From Alkalibacterium indicireducens (GTDB lineage: Bacteria; Bacillota; Bacilli; Lactobacillales; Carnobacteriaceae_A): a stretch of 56,569 nt of DNA. The notes below the pieces were generated by a model. The model was not told the origin of the DNA and ran no database searches. It was given only the letters and a program-made list of their open reading frames with translations. This document shows positions 34,104 through 42,201 of this stretch, in pieces; within the stretch, counting starts at the first letter, position 1, and every line of letters begins with the position of its first letter. The position numbers and the translations under genes were made by a program. The stretch spans positions 1 through 56,569 of the forward strand of contig NZ_BAAADA010000023.1 in NCBI RefSeq assembly GCF_039522005.1, written 5' to 3'.

Positions 34104-34541
34104 TTACCCCTCCTTTGCTAGTGTGCTGACGATTTTGTTCCGAACCTCATCCAGCTCGTCATCAGAATAATCGTCCGAATGTGTGTCCCATTTCAGTCCA
34201 AAACCATCTTTATCAGAGTTATATCTAGGTAGCAGATGAACATGGCCATGGAATACGCTCTGAGAGGCGATCTCCTCATTGTTCATCAGGAGATTTAACC
34301 CTTCACATTCCGGATCGAATGATCGGACGGCACGTGCTATCTTTGGTATTTTCGCAAATACGTCCGCAGCCAGCTCGTCTGTATAGTCGAGAATATTTCT
34401 GACATGCTTTTTGGAAATGACTAGAGTATGTCCCTTAGTCACTTGAGATACATCCAGAATGGCAATGACTGTATCATCTTCATAGACTTTTCTGGACGGG
34501 ATCTCACCATCAATAATCTTACAGAATATGCACTCGCTCAT
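34104..34541 (-). CDS. hit: HIT-family nucleotide hydrolase
   Basis: Histidine-triad hydrolase or transferase of 145 aa, acting on AMP conjugates. It has CIFCKIIDGEIPS at the N-terminus and the HIT motif HGHVHLLPR. The start is at ATG (MSECIF), with AGAGGG six bases before it; an ATG six codons upstream has no such site. It is divergent from ecsA, as in Bacillus. Confidence 0.94.
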   Translation of the reverse strand: MSECIFCKIIDGEIPSRKVYEDDTVIAILDVSQVTKGHTLVISKKHVRNILDYTDELAADVFAKIPKIARAVRSFDPECEGLNLLMNNEEIASQSVFHGHVHLLPRYNSDKDGFGLKWDTHSDDYSDDELDEVRNKIVSTLAKEG

Positions 34542-34642
34542 GACTTTCCCTCTTTCCATAGTACAGTATAGATACAGTTTATCATATTATGCCGGGAAAT
34601 AATAAAAAGACACTACTGGAATCTTTAAACCTTCACTTTGTG

Positions 34643-34651
34643 TGGTAAAAT
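34643..34651 (+). promoter_or_regulatory. ecsA promoter, extended -10
   Basis: TG-G-TAAAAT, nearly the same sequence context as the metK promoter. No -35 match. Confidence 0.55.
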
Positions 34652-34684
34652 ATAAGCACTAGTTTACAGGGAAGGATAGGTAGT

Positions 34685-35419
34685 ATGAGCTTGAAAGTTG
34701 AATCTCTGACAGGGGGATACAGTAGAATACCTGTTTTAAAATCCGTATCGTTCGACATTGCAGATGGTGAACTGATCGGACTGATCGGGTTAAATGGTGC
34801 CGGAAAAAGTACCACCATCAAACATATTATCGGCCTGATGAAGGCTTTCGAAGGAACAGTTAAAATAGATGGCCGAACGATCAACGAAGATCCGGAAACG
34901 TATCGCAGAAAAATTGGATTCATCCCGGAGTCGCCCCTGCTATATGACGAACTGACTTTAAAGGAGCACATTGAGATGACGATCATGGCATATGGGCTTG
35001 ATCGCGAACAGGCTTGGAAGACAGCGAATTATCTGCTTGACCTGTTCAGGCTGACCGAGCGGCTTGAGTGGTTTCCAACAGACTTTTCAAAAGGCATGAA
35101 GCAGAAAGTGATGATTGTCTGTGCCTTTGTTATTGAGCCGTCTCTGTTTATTATTGATGAGCCTTTTCTTGGACTTGATCCATTGGCTATCAGAGACCTT
35201 ATCCAGCTTATGGAAGAACATAAGCGTAACGGGGCCTCAATATTAATGTCCACCCATGTACTGGCAAATGCAGAACGAATCTGCGATAAATTTGTCGTCA
35301 TGCATGATGGTGAAATATATGCGATGGGAACGATGGCTGACTTAAGAAAACACTTCGACATGCCGGAAGCTACTCTTGATGAGATGTACGGACGGCTGGC
35401 TGACAGGGAAGGGTTTTAA
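34685..35419 (+). CDS. ecsA: EcsA, ABC transporter ATPase
   Basis: ATPase of 244 aa. Walker A GLNGAGKST, signature-like FSKGMKQK, Walker B LFIIDEPFLGLD and the H-loop STHVL are all present. In Bacillus the EcsAB transporter affects secretion, intramembrane proteolysis by RasP, and competence. GGGAAGGAT is upstream of the ATG. The ecsB start is one base after the stop. Confidence 0.95.
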   Translation: MSLKVESLTGGYSRIPVLKSVSFDIADGELIGLIGLNGAGKSTTIKHIIGLMKAFEGTVKIDGRTINEDPETYRRKIGFIPESPLLYDELTLKEHIEMTIMAYGLDREQAWKTANYLLDLFRLTERLEWFPTDFSKGMKQKVMIVCAFVIEPSLFIIDEPFLGLDPLAIRDLIQLMEEHKRNGASILMSTHVLANAERICDKFVVMHDGEIYAMGTMADLRKHFDMPEATLDEMYGRLADREGF

Positions 35420-35420
35420 A

Positions 35421-36626
35421 ATGACGGTCAGAGACATGTTTAAAAAGAGAACGTATGAGTATTACAGACGGATTGGCAAATACCTTAAATATGTGTTCAA
35501 TGATCACTTTGTCATTGCTTTGATGATCCTGACGGGTGCATTAGGTTTTACTTATTCAGATTACGTCGAGACCGTTGCTCCCTCGGATCTTCTCCCACGT
35601 CTATTGCTTGTTGTGATCGTATACTCTGTCTTGCCAGTAGGTGGAATAAGGACACTGATCGAACCAGCTGATGGCATATATCTCCTCCCTATTGAAAAGC
35701 AGATGGCTCCGATCATGAGGCGACACTTGCTTGTAAGTGGCCTGTTTTTAAGTGCGGGGATGGCTGTGATTGCGACTCTTACGATGCCTTTAATGGAAGC
35801 TCTGGACATAACTGGTCAGGCATACAGCTTAAGTTGGCTGGCTGTGTTGATCTGTTTGAAGCTGATCGATCTGCTGGTCCAGTATCATTCATTTCAGTCG
35901 GACAGTCTGTCGCTGATACGAACTATTAGTATAGGTAAACACATTCTGATACTAGGAACCCTCGGGCTGAGTCTTTTCGTTTCCCTATGGGCCGGTCTAG
36001 CATTAGCCCTTGGAGGACTTTCTGGGCTCCTTTACCTGGTATTCAGTTATTCCCGTGAGAAGCTCTGGAACTGGGACAGAATGATTGATGTGGAACAGAA
36101 ACGAGTCCAGGGGATATACAGGCTGATCAATCTTTTCATTGAAACGCCTTATGGACAGAATAAAGTCAAGCGTATGAAAGGATTCGATCCCTTGATCAGA
36201 GTCATCAGCTCGAAGACAGATCCGCATATGTATTACATCAGTAGAGTATTTATAAGACAGACGGCTTTCAGCGAATTGTATGTCAGACTTCTGACTATTG
36301 GACTGATTGTCATATACTTCACTCCTGTATTATGGCTGAGAACACTTGTGAGTGTACTGTTTATTTATCTGATCGGTTTTCAGCTTCTTCCTCTAAAACA
36401 AGTTCTGGACGAATCTGTTCATTTTAAATTGTATCCTTATACAAATACTGATAAAATAAAAGCCATCCAAAAATTGTTGAACGCGGCACTGATGGTAACG
36501 AGTATCATCTTCTCTCTGGGATCCTTAAACGGGGGTTGGGAGACCACAGGGGTAGTCTTTTTGATCAGTACACTGTTCGTTTTTGGGTTCAATTCAGTAT
36601 ATGTACCTAGAAGATTAGGCCATTAG
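35421..36626 (+). CDS. ecsB: EcsB, ABC transporter membrane subunit
   Basis: Membrane protein of 401 aa with roughly eight hydrophobic segments, partner of EcsA. The start ATG 35421 (MTVRDMF) is chosen because GGGAAGGG, at the end of ecsA, lies seven bases upstream; a longer frame starting inside ecsA has no ribosome site. The transported substrate is not known with certainty in any species. Confidence 0.93.
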   Translation: MTVRDMFKKRTYEYYRRIGKYLKYVFNDHFVIALMILTGALGFTYSDYVETVAPSDLLPRLLLVVIVYSVLPVGGIRTLIEPADGIYLLPIEKQMAPIMRRHLLVSGLFLSAGMAVIATLTMPLMEALDITGQAYSLSWLAVLICLKLIDLLVQYHSFQSDSLSLIRTISIGKHILILGTLGLSLFVSLWAGLALALGGLSGLLYLVFSYSREKLWNWDRMIDVEQKRVQGIYRLINLFIETPYGQNKVKRMKGFDPLIRVISSKTDPHMYYISRVFIRQTAFSELYVRLLTIGLIVIYFTPVLWLRTLVSVLFIYLIGFQLLPLKQVLDESVHFKLYPYTNTDKIKAIQKLLNAALMVTSIIFSLGSLNGGWETTGVVFLISTLFVFGFNSVYVPRRLGH

Positions 36627-36643
36627 GATAAGGGGAGAACGAC

Positions 36644-37504
36644 ATGAAAGTAATTTGGAATAGTGAGATTGTTGACAGAAGTGAAGTTAGAATCGATCCG
36701 GAAGACCGGGGATATCAGTTCGGAGATGGGATTTATGAAGTGATCAGAGCTTACAATGGCCGCTTTTTCTGCCTGGATGAGCATATTGACAGGTTTTATT
36801 CCAGTGCTGGAAAAATCGAAATGGCTGTGCCTTATAGTCGAAACGAGATGAAATCACTCGTCAACCGGCTGCTTGAAGAAACAAATATCGACACCGGCAA
36901 TCTTTATCTGCAGATGACGCGCGGGATTTCTTCACCCAGGAACCATATGTACCCGGATGCAGGCGTCCTTCCAATGCTGACCGGGACGATGACAGCGGTA
37001 GAAAGAGATGCTGTCAAGCAGGTGAAAGGGATCGACACGATCGTAACGGAAGATATACGGTGGTTGAAATGTGACATCAAGATGATATCTTTACTCGGAA
37101 ATATCATGGTCAAGCATGAAGCACATAAAAAGAATGCCGAAGAAGCCATTCTTCATCGAGATGGGACCGTTACAGAATGCTCTGCCTCAAACATAGCGAT
37201 CGTAAAGAACGGAGAAGTGATTACTCATCCTGACGGTAATCTCATTTTGCCTGGAGTGACAAAGCTTGTGTGGAAGAAATGTGCAGAAAAGCTGGATATT
37301 CCAGTAGTCGACAGACCCTTTTTACTGGAAGAAATGTACGAAGCAGAGGAAGTATTCTGTTCAAGTACGACGATTGAGGTCATGCCAGTCAGACGTATCG
37401 ATGAACGAGTACTGTTCACTGATAAGCCTGGCGACTTGACGACTGCTCTGCAGGCTGAATACCTTAAAGAAATTGAACAGCAATGTGGCGAAATAGTTAT
37501 ATGA
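36644..37504 (+). CDS. dat: D-amino acid aminotransferase
   Basis: Fold-type IV PLP enzyme of 286 aa that makes D-glutamate or D-alanine for peptidoglycan. The catalytic Lys is in KCDIKMISLLGN. The phosphate-binding TECSASNIAIV and LPGVTK motifs and the N-terminal DRGYQFGDGIYEVIR are as in Bacillus Dat. AGGGGAGAACGAC precedes the ATG. It follows ecsB by 17 bases and probably belongs to that transcript. Confidence 0.93.
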   Translation: MKVIWNSEIVDRSEVRIDPEDRGYQFGDGIYEVIRAYNGRFFCLDEHIDRFYSSAGKIEMAVPYSRNEMKSLVNRLLEETNIDTGNLYLQMTRGISSPRNHMYPDAGVLPMLTGTMTAVERDAVKQVKGIDTIVTEDIRWLKCDIKMISLLGNIMVKHEAHKKNAEEAILHRDGTVTECSASNIAIVKNGEVITHPDGNLILPGVTKLVWKKCAEKLDIPVVDRPFLLEEMYEAEEVFCSSTTIEVMPVRRIDERVLFTDKPGDLTTALQAEYLKEIEQQCGEIVI

Positions 37505-37536
37505 GTCTGAGAGATAAAAAAAGAACATGCATGCGC

Positions 37537-37565
37537 TTGACGGAACCGATAATTCTTTCTACAAT
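37537..37565 (+). promoter_or_regulatory. ytmP-trmB promoter
   Basis: TTGACG (37537-37542), a 17-base spacer, then TACAAT (37560-37565). The predicted transcript start near 37572 falls on or past the ribosome site of the upstream ATG 37579, which argues for the later ytmP start. Confidence 0.75.
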
Positions 37566-37629
37566 AGAAGGTGCGTAAATGTCTTTATTATTGAGCGACA
37601 TAAGAAGAACATATAAAGGATTGAATACT

Positions 37630-38409
37630 ATGGAGTTAGAGAGAGAAACGGGGTGGCAGCTGCATCCCATTGGTGGAGAAACAGGTCAAGCTTATATGGG
37701 AACGAAAAACGAAGAACGTTTATTTCTCAAGCGGAATTCATCGCCTTTTCTGGCAGCATTGTCCCTCGAAGGGATCTCTCCCAGACTCGTATGGACCAAG
37801 CGGATAGGAAACGGGGACGTGCTGACAGCTCAGGAATGGTGCAATGGCCGGACTCTGTTCAAAGAAGAAATGACTTCTTCAAGTGTGATTCAGATGATCA
37901 GAAAAGTTCATCAGTCTCAAAGTCTGAAGAGAATGCTGCATCGTCTGGGAGGGAAAGTACTCTCTCCATCTGACTTTTACTACAATGCGGTGTATGGACT
38001 GGCGCCCGATCTTATTGCCCATCCATCAATCAGACAGGCTGTATCGTACTTGGAAAAGCATATGCCAGCTGATGATCAGATTGAAAATAAAATGGTGTGC
38101 CATGGTGACATCTCGCATAAGAATTTCCTTATGTCTTCTGAAGAAGAACTCTATCTGGTTGACTGGGATTCAGCACTGCTTGCTGATCCTGTAGCCGACT
38201 TGAGTCAGCTGCTGGAACGTTATATCGATCACCAGAACTGGGACGATTGGATTACCGCTATGATTCCGTTTACTCCAGGCGCTACTACTAGTAAATTTTA
38301 CTGGTACGGCACAGCTAACCTGTTGTTTGACATTAAAGCAAGCCATCAGAAACAAGATTATCTAAGGATGAACCAGTATTTGATCAAATTGAATCAGCTA
38401 TTATCATAA
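37630..38409 (+). CDS. ytmP: YtmP, phosphotransferase (APH/choline kinase fold)
   Basis: Kinase-like protein of 259 aa. The catalytic loop is CHGDISHKNFLM and the metal-binding motif is LVDWDSALLADP. The substrate is unknown. The start ATG 37630 (MELERETGWQLHPIGGETG) is preferred to ATG 37579 because AAAGGA lies nine bases before it, the family N-terminus fits, and the promoter at 37537-37565 would leave the earlier ATG almost without a leader. It precedes trmB, as in Bacillus. Confidence 0.85.
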   Translation: MELERETGWQLHPIGGETGQAYMGTKNEERLFLKRNSSPFLAALSLEGISPRLVWTKRIGNGDVLTAQEWCNGRTLFKEEMTSSSVIQMIRKVHQSQSLKRMLHRLGGKVLSPSDFYYNAVYGLAPDLIAHPSIRQAVSYLEKHMPADDQIENKMVCHGDISHKNFLMSSEEELYLVDWDSALLADPVADLSQLLERYIDHQNWDDWITAMIPFTPGATTSKFYWYGTANLLFDIKASHQKQDYLRMNQYLIKLNQLLS

Positions 38410-38420
38410 AATTAATGAAT

Positions 38421-38455
38421 GCAGGGACAGGTTTAACGATCTGCTCCCTTTTTTA
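38421..38455 (+). terminator. Terminator-like hairpin between ytmP and trmB
   Basis: CAGGGA and TCCCT strands around a 17-base loop, followed by T6. trmB starts 24 bases later, so it may attenuate. Confidence 0.7.
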
Positions 38456-38478
38456 CTGAACTAACGAGGAGTGTTTAA

Positions 38479-39117
38479 ATGAGATTACGTCACAAACCAT
38501 ACGCCCAGGATAAGCTACTGGAGTATAAGCAATATGTGGTTGAAAAACCGGAAGAATCAAAAGGGAAGTGGACAGAGCGGTTTGGGAAACCTCAGCCTTT
38601 GCATATTGAAATCGGATGTGGAAAAGGGCGTTTCATTATTGAAATGGCTAAACGCTATCCAGATATCAACTTTATCGGAATTGAACTGCAGACAAGTGTT
38701 ATCGTCTCTGCACTGGAAAAACAGATTGATGAACAGCTGCCTAATCTGCAGCTGATGCAAGTAAACGCAAAGGATCTAAGAGACTATTTTGAACCCGGAG
38801 AAGTCGACCGCATCTATCTGACATTCTCTGATCCATGGCCAAAAAACAGACACGAGAAGCGCCGACTCACTTATAAGTCATTCCTGTCAGTCTACGAGAC
38901 AATTCTAAATGATGAAGGAGAACTTCATTTCAAGACGGACAATCAGAAGCTATTCGAATATTCATTGACCAGCTTCTCCAAGTATGATGCGGTGCTGGAA
39001 AAAGTGTATATGGATCTGCACAATAGCGACGTAGAAGACAACGTAATGACAGAATATGAAGAAAAATTTTCTAAAAAAGGCAACAGAATTTATAAAGCAG
39101 TTGTCATGTTCAAATAA
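38479..39117 (+). CDS. trmB: tRNA (guanine-N7)-methyltransferase
   Basis: Methylates G46 of tRNA using SAM. Of 212 aa. The SAM-binding motif is IEIGCGKGRFI, and the family motif LTFSDPWPKNRHEKRRLT is intact, followed by LHFKTDN. CGAGGAG is placed 8 bases before the ATG. It pairs with ytmP as in other Firmicutes. Confidence 0.97.
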   Translation: MRLRHKPYAQDKLLEYKQYVVEKPEESKGKWTERFGKPQPLHIEIGCGKGRFIIEMAKRYPDINFIGIELQTSVIVSALEKQIDEQLPNLQLMQVNAKDLRDYFEPGEVDRIYLTFSDPWPKNRHEKRRLTYKSFLSVYETILNDEGELHFKTDNQKLFEYSLTSFSKYDAVLEKVYMDLHNSDVEDNVMTEYEEKFSKKGNRIYKAVVMFK

Positions 39118-39121
39118 AAAC

Positions 39122-39177
39122 AACCTCAGTTACTTGACTCACTAAGCTAAGCAGTGGAGGTTCAAGTGACTGAGGTT
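39122..39177. terminator. Long inverted repeat after trmB
   Basis: Sixteen-base arms (39122-39137 and 39162-39177) with one mismatch enclose 24 bases. The 3' side continues ATTTATTTG, a poor T tract. It is probably the trmB / minus-strand gene terminator. Confidence 0.6.
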
Positions 39178-39236
39178 ATTTATTTGTCTTATATTATGAG
39201 TATGAGCAGCAATGGCTGAACCAGACTCATTTTCAT

Positions 39237-39596
39237 TTACACTCTGTATAGGTCGATCAGACTGCCGGTGTAAGCATCAACGATGAATTCGTATTGGACC
39301 AGCTTGCTTTCTTCATAGCGTGAGATCCCACCGTAGTAAACATCAGTTTCATAAGCAAATTTTTTCCACGGCACTTTGGATAATTCAATCCATGACCCGT
39401 CGATCGGTCCTTCTTTAAGAAATTCTTTTTTTATGGATTTTAAAAGATCGTCAGCCTTTAGTGACTTCTTCTTTTTGAAGAATGCAAAGGTCAGCATGCC
39501 CAGAATAAAGGAAAGCACAACTGAACCACCCAGGTACATCCAGTCTTCCGTAGAGTATGTCTTTGTTTCTTTCTTTTCTTCCTTTTTCATATACAT
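39237..39596 (-). CDS. Small membrane protein with a PepSY-like C-terminus
   Basis: Protein of 119 aa: a charged N-terminus rich in Lys/Glu, one membrane helix (about 18-40, YLGGSVVLSFILGMLTFAFF), then a soluble domain ending in YEFIVDAYTGSLIDLYRV, which resembles the last strand of PepSY domains. The start is at ATG (MYMKKEEK) because GGAGGAG lies five bases upstream. It is divergent from ytoP. The function is not known. Confidence 0.72.
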   Translation of the reverse strand: MYMKKEEKKETKTYSTEDWMYLGGSVVLSFILGMLTFAFFKKKKSLKADDLLKSIKKEFLKEGPIDGSWIELSKVPWKKFAYETDVYYGGISRYEESKLVQYEFIVDAYTGSLIDLYRV

Positions 39597-39637
39597 CAGA
39601 ACTCCTCCATTTTGAATTAATAACGCTTTCGTCTCTA

Positions 39638-39646
39638 ATTTTAACA
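39638..39646 (-). promoter_or_regulatory. Promoter of the minus-strand PepSY-like gene
   Basis: Read on the minus strand, TG-T-TAAAAT forms an extended -10 about 40 bases before the start codon. Confidence 0.5.
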
Positions 39647-39711
39647 TACCTTAGATTAATAGTGTAACACAAACAAACTAGGTTTAACTTAAATTTGAAC
39701 CGGGTTTTGTG

Positions 39712-39717
39712 TATAAT
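39712..39717 (+). promoter_or_regulatory. -10 element upstream of ytoP
   Basis: A perfect TATAAT; a TTGAAC lies too close (11 bases) to be its -35. The transcript would start near 39724 and carry two small hairpins: CGGG/CCCG (39731-39747) and AGTCA-GCC-TGACT (39769-39781). Confidence 0.5.
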
Positions 39718-39739
39718 AATGAGAGTACAGCGGGAGATA

Positions 39740-39796
39740 GTGACCCGAAATCTTATACTGGGGGATAGAGTCAGCCTGACTGACGATTATATATGA
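39740..39796 (+). other. Candidate leader ORF coupled to ytoP
   Basis: GTG 39740, behind CGGGAG, opens an 18-codon frame (starting V-T-R-N-L-I-L-G-D) whose TGA overlaps the ytoP ATG as ATGA (39793-39796). An ATG at 39719 in the same frame lies above the predicted transcript start. ytoP itself has no ribosome site, so coupling is plausible. Confidence 0.4.
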
Positions 39797-40863
39797 ATGA
39801 AGAAACATTTCACATGATTAAACGAACAACTGAACTTCAGGGAATCAGCGGATTTGAACACAATGTCCGTGACTTTATGCGAGATGAAATGAACGGACTG
39901 GTCGACCGGATAGAAACGGACGGACTGGGTGGACTGTTTGGGGTGAAAGAATCACAGACACCAGATGCACCAAAATTGATGCTGGCTGCACATATGGATG
40001 AAGTAGGTTTCATGGTTTCATCCATTACATCAAAAGGACTGATTAAAGTCCTGCCAATCGGTGGATGGAATCCTTATGTGGTCTCATCTCAGCGGTTCAC
40101 GATTCAGACTAAAAAAGGGGAGTACCCGCTGGTATCGTCTTCGATCCCGCCCCATCTTCTGAAGGACAAGAAGAACACGTCGATTTCCATTGACTCGATT
40201 TTGTTTGATGGAGGTTTTGAATCCAAGGAAGAAGCAGAAGAATACGGCGTACGTCCTGGAGACCCTATCGTACCTGTCGTAGAGACCATACAGATGGCAA
40301 ATAAAAAGACTTTTGCAGGTAAAGCCTGGGATAATCGCTACGGTGTGACACTTGTCCTGGAACTTCTGAAACAATTAAAAGAAGAGCAGCTGCCGAGTAC
40401 ACTGATTGCCGGAGCAAATGTTCAGGAAGAAGTTGGACTAAGAGGAACAAAAGGATCTGTGAGAAAATTCCAGCCGGATGCTTTCCTGGCTGTCGACTGT
40501 TCACCTGCAAATGACCTTAACGGAGATAAAGAAGCTTTCGGCCGTCTGGGCGACGGGTTTCTTCTGAGAATTCAGGATCCAGGTATGATTCTTTCCAGAG
40601 AAATGAAGGATTATCTCATTGATACAGCAGAGACGAATAAGATTCCTTATCAGTATTTCGTATCCAAAGGAGGGACGGATGCTGTAGCGGCACATACATT
40701 GAATGAAGGCATACCAAGCGCTGTGATAGGTGTTCCCGCCCGCTATATCCACACCCATCAATCTCTTTTCCGTATCGATGACTATGAAGCAGCCAGAGAA
40801 ATGGTCTACCAGATCGTCAAAACATTTGACCGATCAGTACTGGAGACTCTAAAAACATTTTAA
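39793..40863 (+). CDS. ytoP: YtoP, M42-family aminopeptidase
   Basis: Cobalt/zinc-dependent aminopeptidase of the glutamyl-aminopeptidase/endoglucanase-M type, 356 aa. Motifs: LAAHMDEVGFMV (metal His/Asp), KAWDNRYG (metal Asp), NVQEEVGLRGTKG (catalytic Glu and metal Glu), AVDCSP and ARYIHTHQSL. No Shine-Dalgarno sequence precedes the ATG, and no in-frame upstream start exists (TGA at 39781). Translation may depend on the overlapping leader ORF. Confidence 0.95.
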   Translation: MNEETFHMIKRTTELQGISGFEHNVRDFMRDEMNGLVDRIETDGLGGLFGVKESQTPDAPKLMLAAHMDEVGFMVSSITSKGLIKVLPIGGWNPYVVSSQRFTIQTKKGEYPLVSSSIPPHLLKDKKNTSISIDSILFDGGFESKEEAEEYGVRPGDPIVPVVETIQMANKKTFAGKAWDNRYGVTLVLELLKQLKEEQLPSTLIAGANVQEEVGLRGTKGSVRKFQPDAFLAVDCSPANDLNGDKEAFGRLGDGFLLRIQDPGMILSREMKDYLIDTAETNKIPYQYFVSKGGTDAVAAHTLNEGIPSAVIGVPARYIHTHQSLFRIDDYEAAREMVYQIVKTFDRSVLETLKTF

Positions 40864-40892
40864 TCTAAAGAAAACTAAGGAGTTTATACACA

Positions 40893-41498
40893 ATGCAGAT
40901 AACAACTTATAACAACAATGGACTGAATGATGTCCTGATGATCCAGTTCCAGAAAATGGAAGCAACAGATCAGGTTCCGGAACGAAATGGAGATATCGTC
41001 TTGATCAAGTCAAAAGATGATGGAAAGGTAACAGGTATCAACCTTTTCAAAGCCTCTGACTATTTGCACGGATTGACTGACGGTCCAGTTGAACTTGAGG
41101 AAGAAGCGGTGGACAAAGTGAACAGTCTGATCGAAGAAGCTGGATTTTCTGTCAAACTGGAATCTGAGACTTCACCGAAATTTGTGGTAGGCTACGTGAC
41201 ATCATGTGAACCTGTAGAAGGCTCTGATCACCTGAACCTGACTCAAACTGAAGTTGACAATGGTGAAATTCTACAGATTGTCTGTGGTGCCGCGAATATT
41301 GCTAAAGGACAGAAAGTTGTGGTAGCCCGCACCGGTGCGGTGATGCCTGATGGAATGGTTATCTGGCCTGGTGAACTTAAAGGCATAGAAAGTAACGGGA
41401 TGATCTGTTCAGCTGGAGAACTAGGGCTGCCACAGGAAGGTAAAGGAATCATGGTCCTTCCAGACGATGCAGAAGTAGGAAAAACTTTTTCAGTTTAA
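40893..41498 (+). CDS. ytpR: YtpR, tRNA-binding domain protein
   Basis: Protein of 201 aa. The C-terminal half (about 95-201) is the OB-fold tRNA-binding domain of the PheT/EMAP type, with VVGYVTSCEPVEGSDHLNLTQTEVD split motifs VVGYVTSC and SDHLNLTQ, VCGAANIAKGQKVVVARTGA and NGMICSAGELGL. The N-terminal DUF4479-like half is typical of YtpR. AAGGAG precedes the ATG. The ytpP and ytpQ genes that lie between ytoP and ytpR in Bacillus are absent. Confidence 0.93.
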   Translation: MQITTYNNNGLNDVLMIQFQKMEATDQVPERNGDIVLIKSKDDGKVTGINLFKASDYLHGLTDGPVELEEEAVDKVNSLIEEAGFSVKLESETSPKFVVGYVTSCEPVEGSDHLNLTQTEVDNGEILQIVCGAANIAKGQKVVVARTGAVMPDGMVIWPGELKGIESNGMICSAGELGLPQEGKGIMVLPDDAEVGKTFSV

Positions 41499-41531
41499 TA
41501 ATCTGTAAGGACTAGGGAAGGAGGGGAAATA

Positions 41532-42110
41532 GTGTCCTCAAAGTATAGAGAGTTCTTTGAATCATCGAAGAAAAACAGGCCGGAGAGTAAATCTGATGAG
41601 CAGTCACTTTCTTTTAAAGACACGTACACACTTCCAGGCGAAGTTAAGCGAAAGGAAGAAATAAAAAAAGAATTCAAAGAGTATTTAGAGCACCCTCAGG
41701 AATCTTACAACAGAACATACATCGATCCTCCTTTTGAAGCAAGTAAAGTCCCGTCGCCGGTGTACGGTTACAACAAACCGCCCAGGCAGAGAAAAAAGCC
41801 GACGATCGATTATGGTGTGCTTAAACAGGAGATGCAGAAAAAACCTGAAGAATTCCTTGTTCTAGAAGAACATGCCACTCAGTCTCTGAAAGAAAAATGG
41901 GGCTGGACGAGTGAATCCGAGCCATTTTCAGATCTGCCCGATCAAATGAAAATCCAAAAAGCTAAGTCGACTGTTCGTGAAAAAACTAAAAAGACATATG
42001 GGCTTAACCGGACACTGGCTTCGATCATGGATGATGACAGAAATGGCAGCATAAATAGACGAAGCGAAGTGCCTGGACTGTTCAGAAAAGATGACTCCAG
42101 CAAAAGATAA
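41532..42110 (+). CDS. Short protein in the sftA position, no FtsK motor
   Basis: Protein of 192 aa starting at GTG with GGAGGGG six bases upstream. It is charged and low-complexity, with a PPFEASKVPSPVYGYNKPP segment (residues about 65-83) that, as far as I remember, resembles a conserved box in the N-terminal region of the SftA/YtpT DNA translocase. SftA is encoded exactly here (between ytpR and murC) in Bacillus. No Walker A, gamma domain or membrane helix follows; the frame ends cleanly before the murC leader. It could be a retained N-terminal domain of a lost translocase, or an unrelated small protein. The function is unknown. Confidence 0.6.
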   Translation: MSSKYREFFESSKKNRPESKSDEQSLSFKDTYTLPGEVKRKEEIKKEFKEYLEHPQESYNRTYIDPPFEASKVPSPVYGYNKPPRQRKKPTIDYGVLKQEMQKKPEEFLVLEEHATQSLKEKWGWTSESEPFSDLPDQMKIQKAKSTVREKTKKTYGLNRTLASIMDDDRNGSINRRSEVPGLFRKDDSSKR

Positions 42111-42201
42111 ATAATTGTACTGGCTTTTTTTGATCATTTCAATTATAGTGTATAACGATGTAAATTTTACAGATCTGAATTTAATGGAGGATTTTTAACG
42201 A

